From: Myrica gale
Lineage: Eukaryota; Streptophyta; Magnoliopsida; Fagales; Myricaceae
Direction: 5' to 3'
Length of the DNA: 64,000 nucleotides
Assembly: GCA_963930655.1 (NCBI GenBank)
Contig: OZ005601.1
Location: 22,382,921-22,446,920 of the forward strand
Program-made: the position numbers and the translations under genes
In this document: one piece after another, positions 34,560 to 46,455 of the stretch
Numbering within the stretch: position 1 is the stretch's first letter
How the letters are laid out: each line of letters opens with the position of its first letter
Notes under the pieces: generated by a model
Database searches by the model: none
What the model was told of the DNA's origin: nothing
What the model saw: the letters and a program-made list of their open reading frames with translations, nothing else

Positions 34560-34990
34560 GGTATAAGCTGATTGTTACTTAGATTGTGTCTTGTAATATT
34601 TTTAGCACGAGAATATGTGTTGGTATTAAATTTAGTGAAAAGGTGAAGAGATAAATAATTTTTTATATTTTTTGTAATTTTTTATATTTTTTTATAGGAG
34701 AGAGAGAGATTATATTGAATTATTTTATTAGGAGTGAGATAATATTTTGGGGATGTTTATGTTGGCAAACGTAGCCTTGTGCGTAATTGATAATCTAGGC
34801 GTGTGACCGGAATGATCTATCCGCCATTATAAATTTTTTGGTACTCAAAATTGTAGCTCAAATAAAATAATTATTTAAAATTTTCTTTTTTTATCAAATC
34901 ATCATTTTTTTTCAAAATAATCTTTCTCTTCATTTTTCACTAACTCTAACACTTAAAATTTTTAACAATCAAACACCATTGCGTGTTCTT
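34560..34990. other. AT-rich fold-back DNA, possible MITE pair
   Basis: The left half (AGTGAAAAGGTGAAGAGATA near 34635) and the right half (TCTCTTCATTTTTCACTAAC near 34925) are approximate inverted copies, in the style of Tourist-like MITEs. No ends or duplication could be fixed. Positions 34991-35224 show nothing recognisable. Confidence 0.35.
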
Positions 34991-35224
34991 GATGTGAAGC
35001 ACTTACATAGCTACTATACTATCTAATTCTTTCGTGAGGATGACTCCATATATAGCTACTCAAGTTCACCTCTAGTAACTAGTTTCTCAAACATCAAACA
35101 TATTATTAGAATGATTCATGTCAGACCACTCAAATGAGGCAGCACAAAGGAGGCTACAATATACTTCATTTGGACATTTGAAGCATCATTAGAATTGATG
35201 AAACAAGTGATATACCAAGAATAG

Positions 35225-35700
35225 TTAGAGCAAATACACCTCGATCTTCGCGTATCTCTTCTTGCAAAAATACGAATAAACCCCGGACACCGTGGTGTAA
35301 ACCCTCCGATAGTTAAATCAGTATTCTTATTTCTCTTTCGTAAGACCTCAATTGTTAACTTCTAATTTTGGACTTACCTTTTTTTCCTTCTTTGTCCTTT
35401 GCTTTTATAGCTTATTTTTCACATTCTCACGTTCCTCTTTTTTGGGGTTTGATCCCTCATCACTTCGTATCGTGTATGACTCCCTTCCTACACGTCTTCC
35501 TGTGCATGAGTGTTTGCTTCACATGAGGGATATGAGATTGTGAGATATACGTGTTCGTGTGATACTTTTTAATCGACATCCTTCGAAGGCTGAAGTTCAA
35601 CCTCTTCTGGGCTTGGGGCCAACATGGACCCTTCGTTGTTCTTGGATTGTCCTTATAATCAATTCGGCCCAACTTGTTGGGTTGACTAATTTAGTTTTGG
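35225..35700. repeat. Dispersed repeat family A, copy 2
   Basis: This stretch has the same box order as 2275-2770: GACACCG, CCTCCGATAGTTAAATCAGT, TTTTATAGCTT, GGTTTGATCCCTCATC, a GAGATTGTGAGAT box, and a final TTTTGGTATCATC. Divergence is large. Same orientation as copy 1. Confidence 0.5.
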
Positions 35701-37243
35701 TATCATCAAGAATGCAAGCCACTTAAAAAAATAAAGAAAAAGGAGTTCGAAGTATCAATCGAATTAATGCACTCGTGAGTTTGTAATGGTACCTACCTAA
35801 GTTTTTCTAATGAGATCAATCTTTTTCCATTACATTAGTGGTTTAAGATTTCATATGCTAGCTGTATTCTTTTGAATAGTGGCTCGGATCTTTCCAATCG
35901 TTGTTTTTTCCCATTCTAGTGTCGAGATTAAAAACAATTTGTTCATTTCTTGATTTTAGAAGTTGTTAATAGCTTCCTTAGCTAACTAAATAATTAGGCT
36001 GTATCTTAGCTGCAGCTTCTAAATCAATAGAAATTCTAACCATCTTTAGCTATAATTGACCATCTTTCATTTTGGCTATTCTAACACTGGAGTCTCTACA
36101 TAATAGCGTTTCATCTGGGCACGGTGATCATTAAAAAGATTTTAAACTCAACAGGCTTTGTTATAGACGTTTTCAGTTTATGCTCCGTTAGTTTCAACTT
36201 AAAAGTTTTTTTTTATATATAAAATAGTTTCAAATGCATTATGTTTGAATAAAGTATTCTAAGTTGGTAAATAAAATATATTTTTAAAAAGTGTTTTTTA
36301 ATGTTTGTCGCATTTTGTATTTTTGAAATCTTATTTGATTAATAAACTTAATTTTTAAAATCAATTCGAAATAAAGTAAAAAATTAATCAAATTACTTAT
36401 GTGAGAACTGAGAGCCTTCAAGTGAGAGGGAGAGTGCATGGGAACTGTCAAGTTATTCGAATGAGAGAAGGACTGTGGAGTGTTGAGTGAGAGACTGGAT
36501 AGGGCTGTTAATATTAGATTCAGGGTTAGGTTTCTACCACTTGACTTCAAACCCGAGGCAATCAAGGCGAGAAGTTTGCATTATGACCTTGAAAAAAAAT
36601 AAAACCATCGGCTTTGGGTTCCTCTCAATGCTTCGATTTCGGGTCAGGTTATAATGAAAGTAAAATAAAAATTTCGTGTTAGATACTTGAACTTGAACCC
36701 CATTTTCTCAAGTTCGTGTTTCAAAACCTGAAACCAAACTAACACGACTCGTTTGGGTTGGGAGACCAAAGTAGCATTTGAACTCACCTCTATCTACTAA
36801 ATATGATTAGTTTAGGAGTGGAAGTCTGTCCTTCTCACGATTGAGCTATGGCTATAGAGATATTCAGATTTATATAGACAAATTATAACACATTACAAGT
36901 TGGGAGAAAACAGCAGCCGGAAATGTTAGCCGTTCGTAAATAACCGAACCCATTAATATTTAGAATTTGGGCCATAGCCCAGCGCATAAATATATCTCTT
37001 ATTTCAAGCCGGGATGGGTCCTTGCATCACCCGGAGCTACTTTGGGCATAGCCAGAATTCCAGCTTGAACTGCAAAAATGTACGAAAAGTGTCGAATAAA
37101 GTTCGGTCCAGGCCAATTATTACGGTTATATCGCTTGATATCAGCCATTCGTTCCAAGTGTAAACGGGCCCAGGAAAGCAACAACACGATACCCACTTTA
37201 TTATTCTTGGTCCGATGCTAGAAAAAGGACCTCCATTTAGTTT
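35701..37243. other. Intergenic DNA, nothing recognised
   Basis: An unrecognised 65-codon minus-strand frame at 36999-37196 has a somewhat coding-like composition but matches no family I know. Otherwise AT-rich. Confidence 0.3.
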
Positions 37244-37252
37244 TTAAAACAA

Positions 37253-37344
37253 GGGCTGTGCTGGGCGTCCCGCCCCACGTCCCGCCGCCACGTCAGCCAG
37301 CGGGATGCTGGCGGGACGTGGGGGCGGGACGTGGGGCATTTCCC
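37253..37344. mobile_element. Tiny (92 bp) GC-rich MITE
   Basis: A very GC-rich block forms a near-perfect hairpin: GCGTCCCGCCCCACGTCCCG on the left pairs with CGGGACGTGGGGGCGGGACG on the right. A perfect 9-bp duplication TTAAAACAA flanks it (37244-37252 and 37345-37353), which points to a Mutator-type mechanism. Ends are GGGCTGTGC and, inward from the right, GGGAAATGC. It is non-coding, and the surrounding DNA is AT-rich. Confidence 0.88.
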
Positions 37345-37425
37345 TTAAAACAATAAGCAGGCAAGCACTCACTAGTCACTACGCTTTCAATTGAAATCGA
37401 CTCGTTTACTTACTACTCTTGGCGT

Positions 37426-37722
37426 ATGGGAATGGGAGTGAGAGGAGAGGAAGAAGATCCTCTGTTATTGTCACAAGATGAAGAACTGCAACAAGAGCAA
37501 GTGCAACATAGCGAAGCAAATGTAGGGACTATTGTCAGAGAAACATGATCGGAGTCGAAGAAGATGTGGGCAATCGTGGGGCCCTCTATCATGAGCAGGC
37601 TGACCATTTTCTCTATGACCGTCATAACCCAGTCCTCCGGCCACCTCAGTGACCTCGACCTTGCCGCCATCTCCATAGCCCTCCACCGTGATCATTGCCA
37701 TCACTTTCGTTTTCTTGGTAGG
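37426..37722 (+). pseudogene. MATE efflux transporter (DETOXIFICATION) exon 1 fragment
   Basis: From the ATG at 37426 the frame gives an acidic N-terminus (EEEDPLLLSQDEELQQEQ), then ESKKMWAIVGPSIMSRLTIF and SMTVITQSSGHLSDLDLAAI, and after a one-base shift STVIIAITFVFLVG. This is the first transmembrane region of plant DTX/MATE antiporters (consensus ES-K-W-IVGP-IF-R----VITQ-F-GHL-DL-LAAISI). A TGA replaces the usual Trp before SESKK, and the frame shifts before STVII. No later exons follow. It lies directly upstream of a BCAT duplicate. Confidence 0.82.
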
Positions 37723-37814
37723 CGACCATTACCAATTAATGTAATCCACTTATTTTCCTTCTTTAGTCTACATTTTATTCTTCTTTAATATTAATATTTA
37801 GGTCAGGAAAATAA

Positions 37815-38640
37815 TACAGTCCAAAATTTCTTTCTGTCACTCCGGAAACGTTTCGTTTCGGGCCACAGACTAGAATGACCGATTTTGACTTTTTGTGCTT
37901 TCACGCTTGTAAAGTTACATTTCCGGGTATAGTGGCAAGTCACAGACCCTGCCCTAGTCTGTCCATATGAATTAGCACCTACAAACTCTAATTTTGAAGA
38001 GGAGGATGTTAAACCCACGTTATAATTGTCTGGACCCATTCTCATTTCACCTAGTTAAACATGCATCAAGGCAAGATCAAGTGGGTTCGTCAACCCAAAA
38101 ACCATTTGTAGATTTGGGTAAACTCTTCTCACCCACACATCATGTTACCAATTAGTTGTTTTTTAATAGTTCTTTAGTAAAGGTACGTAATTGACCAAGT
38201 TATATGCTTCCTGTAATGCATTACAGTGGTTTTTTCTTTCATGCATGGGATGAGGTACTGTGGGGGGAATATGTATAAGTGCTATGAATTTTGGAGAGTT
38301 ATATCTGTTCTGGGAACATTATGCAGATTGGAGGTTACTATGGATTTGCCTCTCAGGCTTCATCTTCTCGATCTGCTGCAAGCATGCGAACCATCATCCA
38401 ATAGGTAGAAGCATTATCTTGTTTTCTTCTTGTGTCTCAACTTTATGCAAATGCTTCTAGTTATTATATATTGGGTTTGCTTTAATGCCAACTGATTACA
38501 TGTACACTATGAAATGTTCTATAGGAGAGGGTTTCCAACAGGGTCAACTTAGTCGATATGGAAACATTGAATTGAGCCCTGCTGCTGGAGTTCTAAATTA
38601 TGGGCAAGTAAGCTGCTGGTGATTTTCGTTTCTATACTTT
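37815..38640 (+). pseudogene. BCAT paralogue fragment 2: intron 1, exon 2 and part of exon 3
   Basis: The stretch is collinear with 21900-22880 of the intact gene. It keeps intron 1 sequence, a copy of exon 2 at 38327-38404 (with a 4-base GATC insertion that shifts the frame) and part of exon 3 at 38471-38607 (TTGGGTTTGCTTTAATGCC to TATGGGCAA). Intron 2 and the first third of exon 3 are deleted. The copy stops where a LINE tail begins at 38641. Nucleotide similarity is high, so this duplication is clearly more recent than the divergence of fragment 1. Confidence 0.95.
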
Positions 38641-39460
38641 TTTTTCAAACGAAGCATATTATAGAAAGAAACCGAACACAACAACACATAAGTTCACCAT
38701 AAAACAAACCACGGAGCTAAAACAGGATGCTACCGTGAGATAAAACAGGAGCAGAAAAAAAAATCAGGGAGGCTTGGCCTAATTATATTTCCATAACCCA
38801 CGATCAAGAAGGAAGGAGCGGAACGTCCCCATCATGAGTGAGGGCACATGCCCAGGCCGCATTATAGTGGGCCAAAAAGTTTTCATCTCTTGAAAGCTAA
38901 AGACCAAGAGAAAAGCCGAATAAAATCCCCGGCTCGCTAATATGAGAGGCAATCTTCCAAGGCACCTGGTGTATGTCTGAAGACCCAGATAGAATACAAT
39001 CAATAACCACAGCAGAGTCCCCCGCCAGCAGCAACCTGATAATATGAGCATCAGAGGCTTTTAGTAGGGCTAGCAACGCCCCATCCGCCTCCCCCACCAG
39101 TGGATCCACTGACAAAGACCTCAGAGTCCAAGCCTTAAGAATATTACCATCTGAATCGAAAAGGACAGCAGCGGCCATAGAGAAGTCTGAACGAACCGCT
39201 ACATCAAAGGTCAAATGGTGAAAAGAACTAAGATGGAGACATAGATCAGGAATCAGTTGCCACAGAACAAGGAGACTACGCCAGGCTGCAACCTGTTCTC
39301 TGAAGCCTTCTAAAACATGCTGTAACACGCTGTACCGGGTTACCTTAGCATTATCATACACTACTCGATTCCTTGCCAGCCAAATAGAGTCCAGTACAAT
39401 TGCAGCAAAGAGCTGGAAATTATGAACCTCAGAAAATTGCATACGAAGGAACTGGTTTAC
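38641..39460 (-). mobile_element. 5'-truncated LINE tail inserted in the BCAT duplicate
   Basis: The minus strand encodes the linker and RNase H domain of an L1-type LINE (FAAIVLDSIWLARNRVVYDN, LTFDVAVRSDFSMAAAVLFD, GEADGALLALLKASDA, LLLAGDSAVVIDCILSGSS, VPWKIASHI). It ends on the minus strand in GCTTCGTTTGAAAAAAAAG at 38655-38637, a short poly(A) tail abutting BCAT-derived intron sequence. The frame is mostly open, so the copy is relatively young. Its 5' end abuts SIRE-derived gag sequence at about 39460. Confidence 0.87.
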
Positions 39461-42190
39461 TAATACTGTGAATGGTTTAAATGCTCTGAAAATGTGTACA
39501 CCAACTTCGATTTGGTGAAAAAAGTTCTTAGGTCGCTTCCAAAGACATGAGAAGTCAAAGTTACTGCTATTCAAGAAGCAATGGATCTCACTATTTCATA
39601 TTTTTCACATCTTAAACCTTCTTATTTCATATTTTTCATATCATTCACACAAATCATACTTTCTTATCCTTGTCATTGTGTGAAGCAAAGAGATAAAGAT
39701 TTTCATTTTCATACCAACTCTTTCATTTTCATACCCACTCTTCGAGAGAATTTATTCTTGTATCTTCTTATCCAAAAGTGGTCCTTTAGCGAGGTTGTTC
39801 ACTAAAAAGGTAGCTTAGAGAGGATATATTTCAAGTTTGGTTGGATTGTGAGTGGTGAGCCCGAAAATCACTTGGGTTATAAAGACATCACTAAGCCTTT
39901 TAAAAAATGCTGAACGACTAAAATCATTTTACTAAGGCTAAGAGTGATAAAAAAGCTTTCAATCCTTCTTCAAATATCATTCACACATAATCATCACTTT
40001 CACATCATTATTATTGCGTGAAGCCTAAGAGATAGAAATTTATCATTGTAATATCTACTCCATCAAGGGAGTTTTAGTGGTCATTTTCTTTCATCCTTAT
40101 GCACTTCTAAGAGAGTGATTATCTTGTTTCCAGTCGGTGAGAGTTGTTCATCGAAAGAAGGAGTTTGGAGAGGCTTGTTCTCAAACCTGTTCTTGAAGCT
40201 TGAAGAGGTATTTCTCAAAGTTCAAGTGTAAGGAAACATTCTCCTTGGTTCAAGGGAGCATAGTAGAGATACCTCAAGACTCGGTGAAGGAGCTTGAGGG
40301 GTGGATGCAGGCGGATTTGCCGAACCCCCTAAAAATCTCGTGTTTGTTTCTCTAACTTACTCCTTGTATTTAGCACTTATTTACATGTTGCATCAATTTA
40401 CTTTTGCTAAATTATCTTCTAATTTACAAACTTGTTTTTTGGGGGTTAAAACCAAACAAGTTTGGAAACTCAATTCACCTCCCTCTTGGGTTCCCTTAAT
40501 CCTAGAAATTACAATTGGTATCAGAGTTTAGTGCTCTCTGTAACAAGATTTAATAATCTTGAGTTAGAATGGAAACTTCAAGCAACAACTCTTATGTTAA
40601 GGGACTCAACATCTAGACCTCCTTCCTTCAATGGAAGTGATTACTCCTATTTGAAAGCAAGGATGAAAATTTTTAGTCCATCCATTGATTTTGATCTATG
40701 GCTTTGTATTTTGAATGGACCTCACTACCCTATGAAAGTCGTATATGAGAAAATTATCCCTGAGACCATTAATGAGTATACCGATGAGGACAAAAAGAAA
40801 ATTTCTATAAATGGTAAAGCTATGAACATTATTTATTGTGTTTTAGAAAGAAGTGAATTCAATAGAATATCTACTTGTGATAGTGCAAAAGAAATTTGGC
40901 ATTCTTTAGAAATTACTCATGAAAGTACGAACCACGTTAAAGAATCTAAGATAAGCATGCTAGTTCATAGCTATGAATTGTTTATGATGAAACCGAAGCA
41001 AAATATTGGTCACATGCTTACTAGATTTACTACTCTTGTGAATGGTTTAAATGCTCTTAGAATAGTGTACACTAACTCCGATTTGGTGAAAAAAGTTCTT
41101 AGGTCACTACTTAAGACTTGGGAAGCCAAAGTCACCGCTATTCAAGCAGCAAAGGACCTCACCACTTCATATTTCTCATATCTTAAACGTTCTTATTTCA
41201 TATTTCTCATATCATTCACACAAATCACACTTTCTTATCATTGTCATTGTGTGAAGCAGAGATATAGAGCTTTTCATTTTCATATCCACTATTTGAGAGA
41301 GTTTATTCTTGTATCTTCTTATCCAAAACAGGTTCTTTAGTGTGGTTGTTCACTAAAAAAGAAGTTTAGAGAGAGTATATCTCAAGCTTGGTTGGGTTTT
41401 GAATGGTGAGTTCAAAAATCACTTGGGTTGTGAGTCTTGAGCCTGGGAAAAGAACTTGTACGGTTCTTTAGCACCCGAATGCTAGAGTGTACACTATTTG
41501 AAAGATAGTGGAAAAACCTCAAAGTTGGTAAAGGAGCTTGAGTGGTGGATGTAGGCGGATTTGCTATACCACCTAAAAATCACGTGTTTGCTTTTCTAAT
41601 TCTACTATCTATATTTAACAATTATTTACTTGTTGCATTAATATACTTATGCTCAACTAGTTTTTACTTTGCAAAGACATTTTTGGGGGTTAAAAGCGAA
41701 AAAGTTTGGAATCGCAATTCACCCCCTCTTGGGTTGCCGTAATTCTAGGAATTACAATTGATGTCAGAGGTTGGTATTCGTTTTACAATATTTAACAATA
41801 TTGAGTTAGAATACAACTTCAAGCTTCAACACTCATGTTGAAGGGCTTGCAACACTTAGACCTCCATTTTTTGATGGAAATGATTATGCATATTAGAAAG
41901 CTAGAGAGATAATTTTTTTTTCAATTTATTGATTATGATTTATGGTTTTGCATTTTAAATGGCCCTCATGTGCCTACTAAAAAGGTTAGAGAAGTGGAGT
42001 CTCCGAAGAACGAAAACGAATATGATTCAAATGACAAAAATAAAATCTATCTAGATGCAAGAGTTATGAACATATTATATTGTGCATTAGATAGAGGAGA
42101 GTTTAATAGAATTTCATCTTGCTCAAATGCTAGAGATTTATGGCATACTCTAGAAATTACTCTTGAAGGAACAAGTGAAGTCAAAATGAT
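39461..42190 (+). mobile_element. Tandem array of SIRE-type gag and LTR pieces
   Basis: Three gag-derived segments (about 39463-39590, 40569-41162 and 41775-42190) alternate with two LTR-derived segments (about 39591-40512 and 41163-41755). Each LTR segment is followed by a primer site for initiator tRNA-Met (TGGTATCAGAG at 40516; a diverged version near 41757). The gag parts show RPPSFNGSDYSYLKARMKIF, FDLWLCILNGP and the UBN2-type pattern of SIRE elements. At both gag-to-LTR junctions the same gag position (after AKDLT-like codons) meets the same internal LTR position. No pol is present. Broken, with no complete copy; moderate age. Confidence 0.78.
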
Positions 42191-45100
42191 GTGAACCTCG
42201 CCAAGAATGACAAGACCCAACAACGAAAGGGAACCCAAGATCGTTATAAGACATATTCGAATGAAAACCTCGACCCGTTGTTTATTAGAAACAAGAACCT
42301 CAGTATAAGGAAGACGCCACAAACTGTAGTGGAATTCCGCTTGATAAGTCGGGTTGAACTCCACGGGAAATCCCGATAAGTTCAAATAGTTCTTCAAAGA
42401 ACTAAAGAGAATCACAAGACCTCTCAAATAATATTAATCTCATAGTTGTCTTTTTCTACATGCCCAAAGGCCCTATAAATATACTTGGAACATCCCTCCA
42501 AGAATAGGAATCTAATTAAAATAGGAAACTTGGAATATCCCATCAAGAATAGGAATCTAATTAAAATAGGTAGTGTTGTCATTGATGCGCTCGAGAACTT
42601 GGAAAGGACCATTTCCTCTTGGGAATCGCTCTTTTCGCATATGCAACCAAACCCAATCTCCGGGTTCAAAAACCAGCTTGTGACGTCCCTTGTTGGTTTG
42701 TTTTGCATATTGCTTCGTTCTTCGCTCAATGTTGAGTCTTGCTTTCTCATGTATATTCATAAATTCAGCTTTCTTTTTGCAATCTAAATTAACATGCTCA
42801 GTCAAAGGTAAATGAGATAAATTCAATGGAGTTAGAGGATTAAACCCATACACAATTTCAAATGGTGAAAATTTAATAGCAGAATGAACAGCTCTGTTAT
42901 AAGCAAACTCAACATGTGGTAAACATTCTTCCCATGTTTTGATGTTCTTTCTAATGATCGCCCTCAATAAAGTAGACAAATTCCTATTGACTATACCTCA
43001 GTTTGACCATCAGTTTGTGGATGACAAGTAGTGGAAAATAATAGCTTAGTACCTAGATTGCACCACAAAGTCTTCCAAAAATAGCTTAAGAACTTAGCAT
43101 CTCTATCCGAAACAATGGTCCTAGGCATGCCATGTAATCTTACAATCTTTCTAAAGAACAAGTCAGCAACATGCGAAGCGTCATCCGTTTTGTGACATGG
43201 AATAAAATGTGTCATTTTAGAAAATCTATCCATAACCACAAAAATTGAATCTCTTCCACATTTAGTCCTAGGCAATCTTAACACAAAATCCATTGAAATA
43301 TCAATCCAAGGCTCACTAGGAATTGGTAAAGGAGTATACAAACCGTTGGGCTGCACTTTGGATTTAACTTGCCTACATGTGACACATCTACCACAAATTC
43401 GTTCAACATCTTGTTTCATGTGAAGCCAATGGAAGTGTTCCTGCAGAATAGTTAAAGTCTTTGCAACTCCAAAATATCCCATTAAACCCCCACCATGTGA
43501 TTCTTGCACTAGTAACTCTCTCAAATAACAATTAGGCACGCATAGCTTATTCTCTCAAAATAGGAATCCATCAAGCCTAAAGAACTTACTACATGCTGTT
43601 TTCTCACAAGCGCTATATTCCTCACAAAATTCATGGTCGTCAGCGTATAAAGTTTTAATAAGCTCAAAACCAAGTAATTTTGCATCAAGTGTGGAAAGTA
43701 ATGCATACCTGCGAGAAAGTGCATCGGCGACCACATTCTCCTTACCTTTCTTATATCGAATGACGTACGGAAACGTCACAATGAATTCCACCCAACGCTC
43801 ATGCCTTTTGTTTAGCTTGTGTTGGCCCTTCAAGTGTTTCAAAGACTCATGATCGGTGTGAATCACGAACTCCTTAGGCCATAGGTTGTGCTGCCACGTC
43901 TCTAAAGCCCGAACCAATGCATACAACTCCTTATCATAAGTTGGTTAGGTTAAGGCTGCCCCACTTAGTTTCTCGTTGAAGTAAGCAATTGGTCATCTTT
44001 CTTGCATAAGAACAGCGCCTATACCAATACCTGAAGCATCGCATTCAACTTCAAACGTTTTAGAAAATTTAGGTAAAGACAATAAAGGGGCGTTAGTCAA
44101 CTTCTCTTTGATTAATTGAAACGCCTTCTCTTGTTCTTCTCCCCATCTAAATCCAACGTTCTTCTTGATCACTTCGGTAAGTGGTGCGGCTATGCTACTA
44201 AAGTCCTTTACGAACCACCTGTAAAAACTTGCAAGTCCATGAAAATTACGAACATTACCTACACTTGTTGGACTCAGCCACTCTTGGATTGCACGTACCT
44301 TTTCTTCATCCACATGTATACCCTGTGTACTAACAAAAAATCCCAGAAATACAAGCTTATCGGTGTAAAAGGTGCACTTCTTCAAATTAGCAAACAACTT
44401 TTCTTTCGTTAGCACATCTTGAACAGATTTCAGATGTACTACATGATCGTCCACGTTTTTTCTATAAATGATTATATCATCAAAATAGACAACAACAAAT
44501 CTACCTATAAATGCACGCAAAACATGGTTCATAAGTCTCATAAAGGTGCTCAGAGCATTAGTCAAACCAAAAGGCATAACTAACCATTCATACAAACCAT
44601 ATTTTGTTTTAAAGGTCGTTTTCCATTCATTTCCTTCTTTTATCCTAATTTGATGATAACCACTCTTTAAATCAATCTTAGAAAATGTGCAAGAACCATA
44701 TATCTCATCTAACATATCATCTAAGCGTGGGATAGGATGACGATACTTTACCGTTATGTTGTTGATGGCTCAGCAATCAACGCATATTCTCCATGTCCCA
44801 TCCTTCTTAGGTACAAGTAAAACCGGAACCGCACATGGGCTCATGCTCTCCTTCACGTGCCCTATCTCCAACAACTCACTTACCTGCCATTGAAGCTCCT
44901 TTGTCTCCTCGGGATTGCTCCTATAAGCTGGTCGGTTAGGAATGGTTGCACCGGGAATAAAATCAATTTGATGTTCAATCCCTCGGATTGGAGGTAACCC
45001 ATGTGGTGTATCCTTGGGGAAGACATCCTCGTACTCATGCAAAAGAGAAACAATAGAACTAGACAAAGCAAGCTCAAGTTCGTTAGTGTCTAAAAAGACC

Positions 45101-46455
45101 TCTTTGTACAAAAGTACAATCATCGGCTGATTTAAAAGCATTGCTCGCTTGATCTCACTCACTTTTGCATATAAATTCTTTTGCTTTCTCTCTGATTTTC
45201 TCTCAAGTGTCGATCTTTGACTACTCTCTTTTTCTTTCTCATCGTTCTCGGCCTCTCTCTGATTTTCACTCTTTTTCTTTTGCAATCTCACTTGATCATC
45301 ATATACTTGTTGCGGTGTCAATGGTACAAGAGTGATTGATCCTTGATTAAGTACAAAAGAGTACTTGTTTGTAAAGCCATCATGCTTCACTTGTCTATGG
45401 AACCGCTATGGACACCCTAGCAACAAGTGTCCCGCTTGCATCGGTACTACATCACACAATACTTCGTCTTCATATTTACCGATTCGAAAAGAGACTAACA
45501 CTTGCTTGTTCACCCTTATCTCACCACTATCATTTACCCATTGCAGCTTGTATGGTCTAGAGTGTTTCGCCATGGGCAATCCCAATTTCTCCACCATAAT
45601 TGTGCTTGCAACATTAGTACAACTACCACCATCAATAATCACACTACATACCTTGTCTTTAACGTAGCACCTAGTGTGAAAGATGTTCTCCCGCTGTACT
45701 TCATCAACTCCTTTTATTTGCAAGCTCAATGCTCTCCTAGCCAACAATGTCAATGCATCTGGGGGTAAATATTCCTCCTCGGAAACATCCTCTAATGGTG
45801 GCATGTCGTCGGTGTTGGAAGCTTCATCATCGATCACAATTTCATCATTTGCTTGCAACACCATGACTTGTTTGTTTGGACATTGACTTGCTATATGAGC
45901 CCTGCCTTGACATCTAAAACATTTAATATCATGATTCCTAGAGGTAGAAGCTTCGGTTTTACCTTGAGGAACGTGGCTGGTGGTCGCGGGCTTTGGCTCG
46001 GGTTTGGACATTTGTGACTTGTCCATGGGCTTAGTATTGCTCGGTTTCAAAGAAGTAGAACTGAAGTTATGGCTTGCACGTCCACCACTCCCTCTCTTGA
46101 GTTGTTGCTCCACTTTGATAGCCATATGCACCACATCTTTCATCTCTACATAGTGCTGCATCTCCACCTTATCATGGATTTCTCGATTTAATCCATGTAG
46201 CAATCTAGCCATTGTAGCCTCTCGATCTTCCTCAACATTTGCACAGATCATGGAAATCTCCATCTCCTTGTAGTAATCTTCTACACCTCGACTTCCTTGT
46301 CTAAGACTTTGTAGTTTTTTATACAACTCTTGGTAGTAGTAGCTTGGAACGAACCGCTTTATCATCACCACTTTCATCTCTTCCCATGTGTCTATCGGTT
46401 GTTCTCTATTCCTCCTCTTATTTATCATAAGCTGATCCCACCAAGTTATAGCATA
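42190..46455 (-). mobile_element. Ty3-Gypsy element (gag to integrase and 3' LTR part)
   Basis: On the minus strand the order is gag (ITWWDQLMINKRRNREQPID, zinc knuckle CFRCQGRAHIASQC), an aspartic-protease-like region (VIIDGGSCTNV, 45.6 kb), reverse transcriptase ([30 protein letters not shown]; 45.0-44.2 kb), RNase H ([20 protein letters not shown]), integrase (zinc domain, then [20 protein letters not shown]; 43.5-43.0 kb) and an LTR-derived tail at about 42190-42555. Protease-RT-RNase H-integrase order identifies Gypsy. The 5' LTR is missing because the 5' part is replaced by a Copia segment. Broken at several places; a fossil. Confidence 0.88.

Noticed and set aside
36999-37196. 65-codon minus-strand frame with LLSWARLHLERMADIKRYNR
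   Set aside because: Coding-like but unrecognised. I considered an organellar insertion and could not match it to any plastid or mitochondrial gene I know, so I make no gene call.
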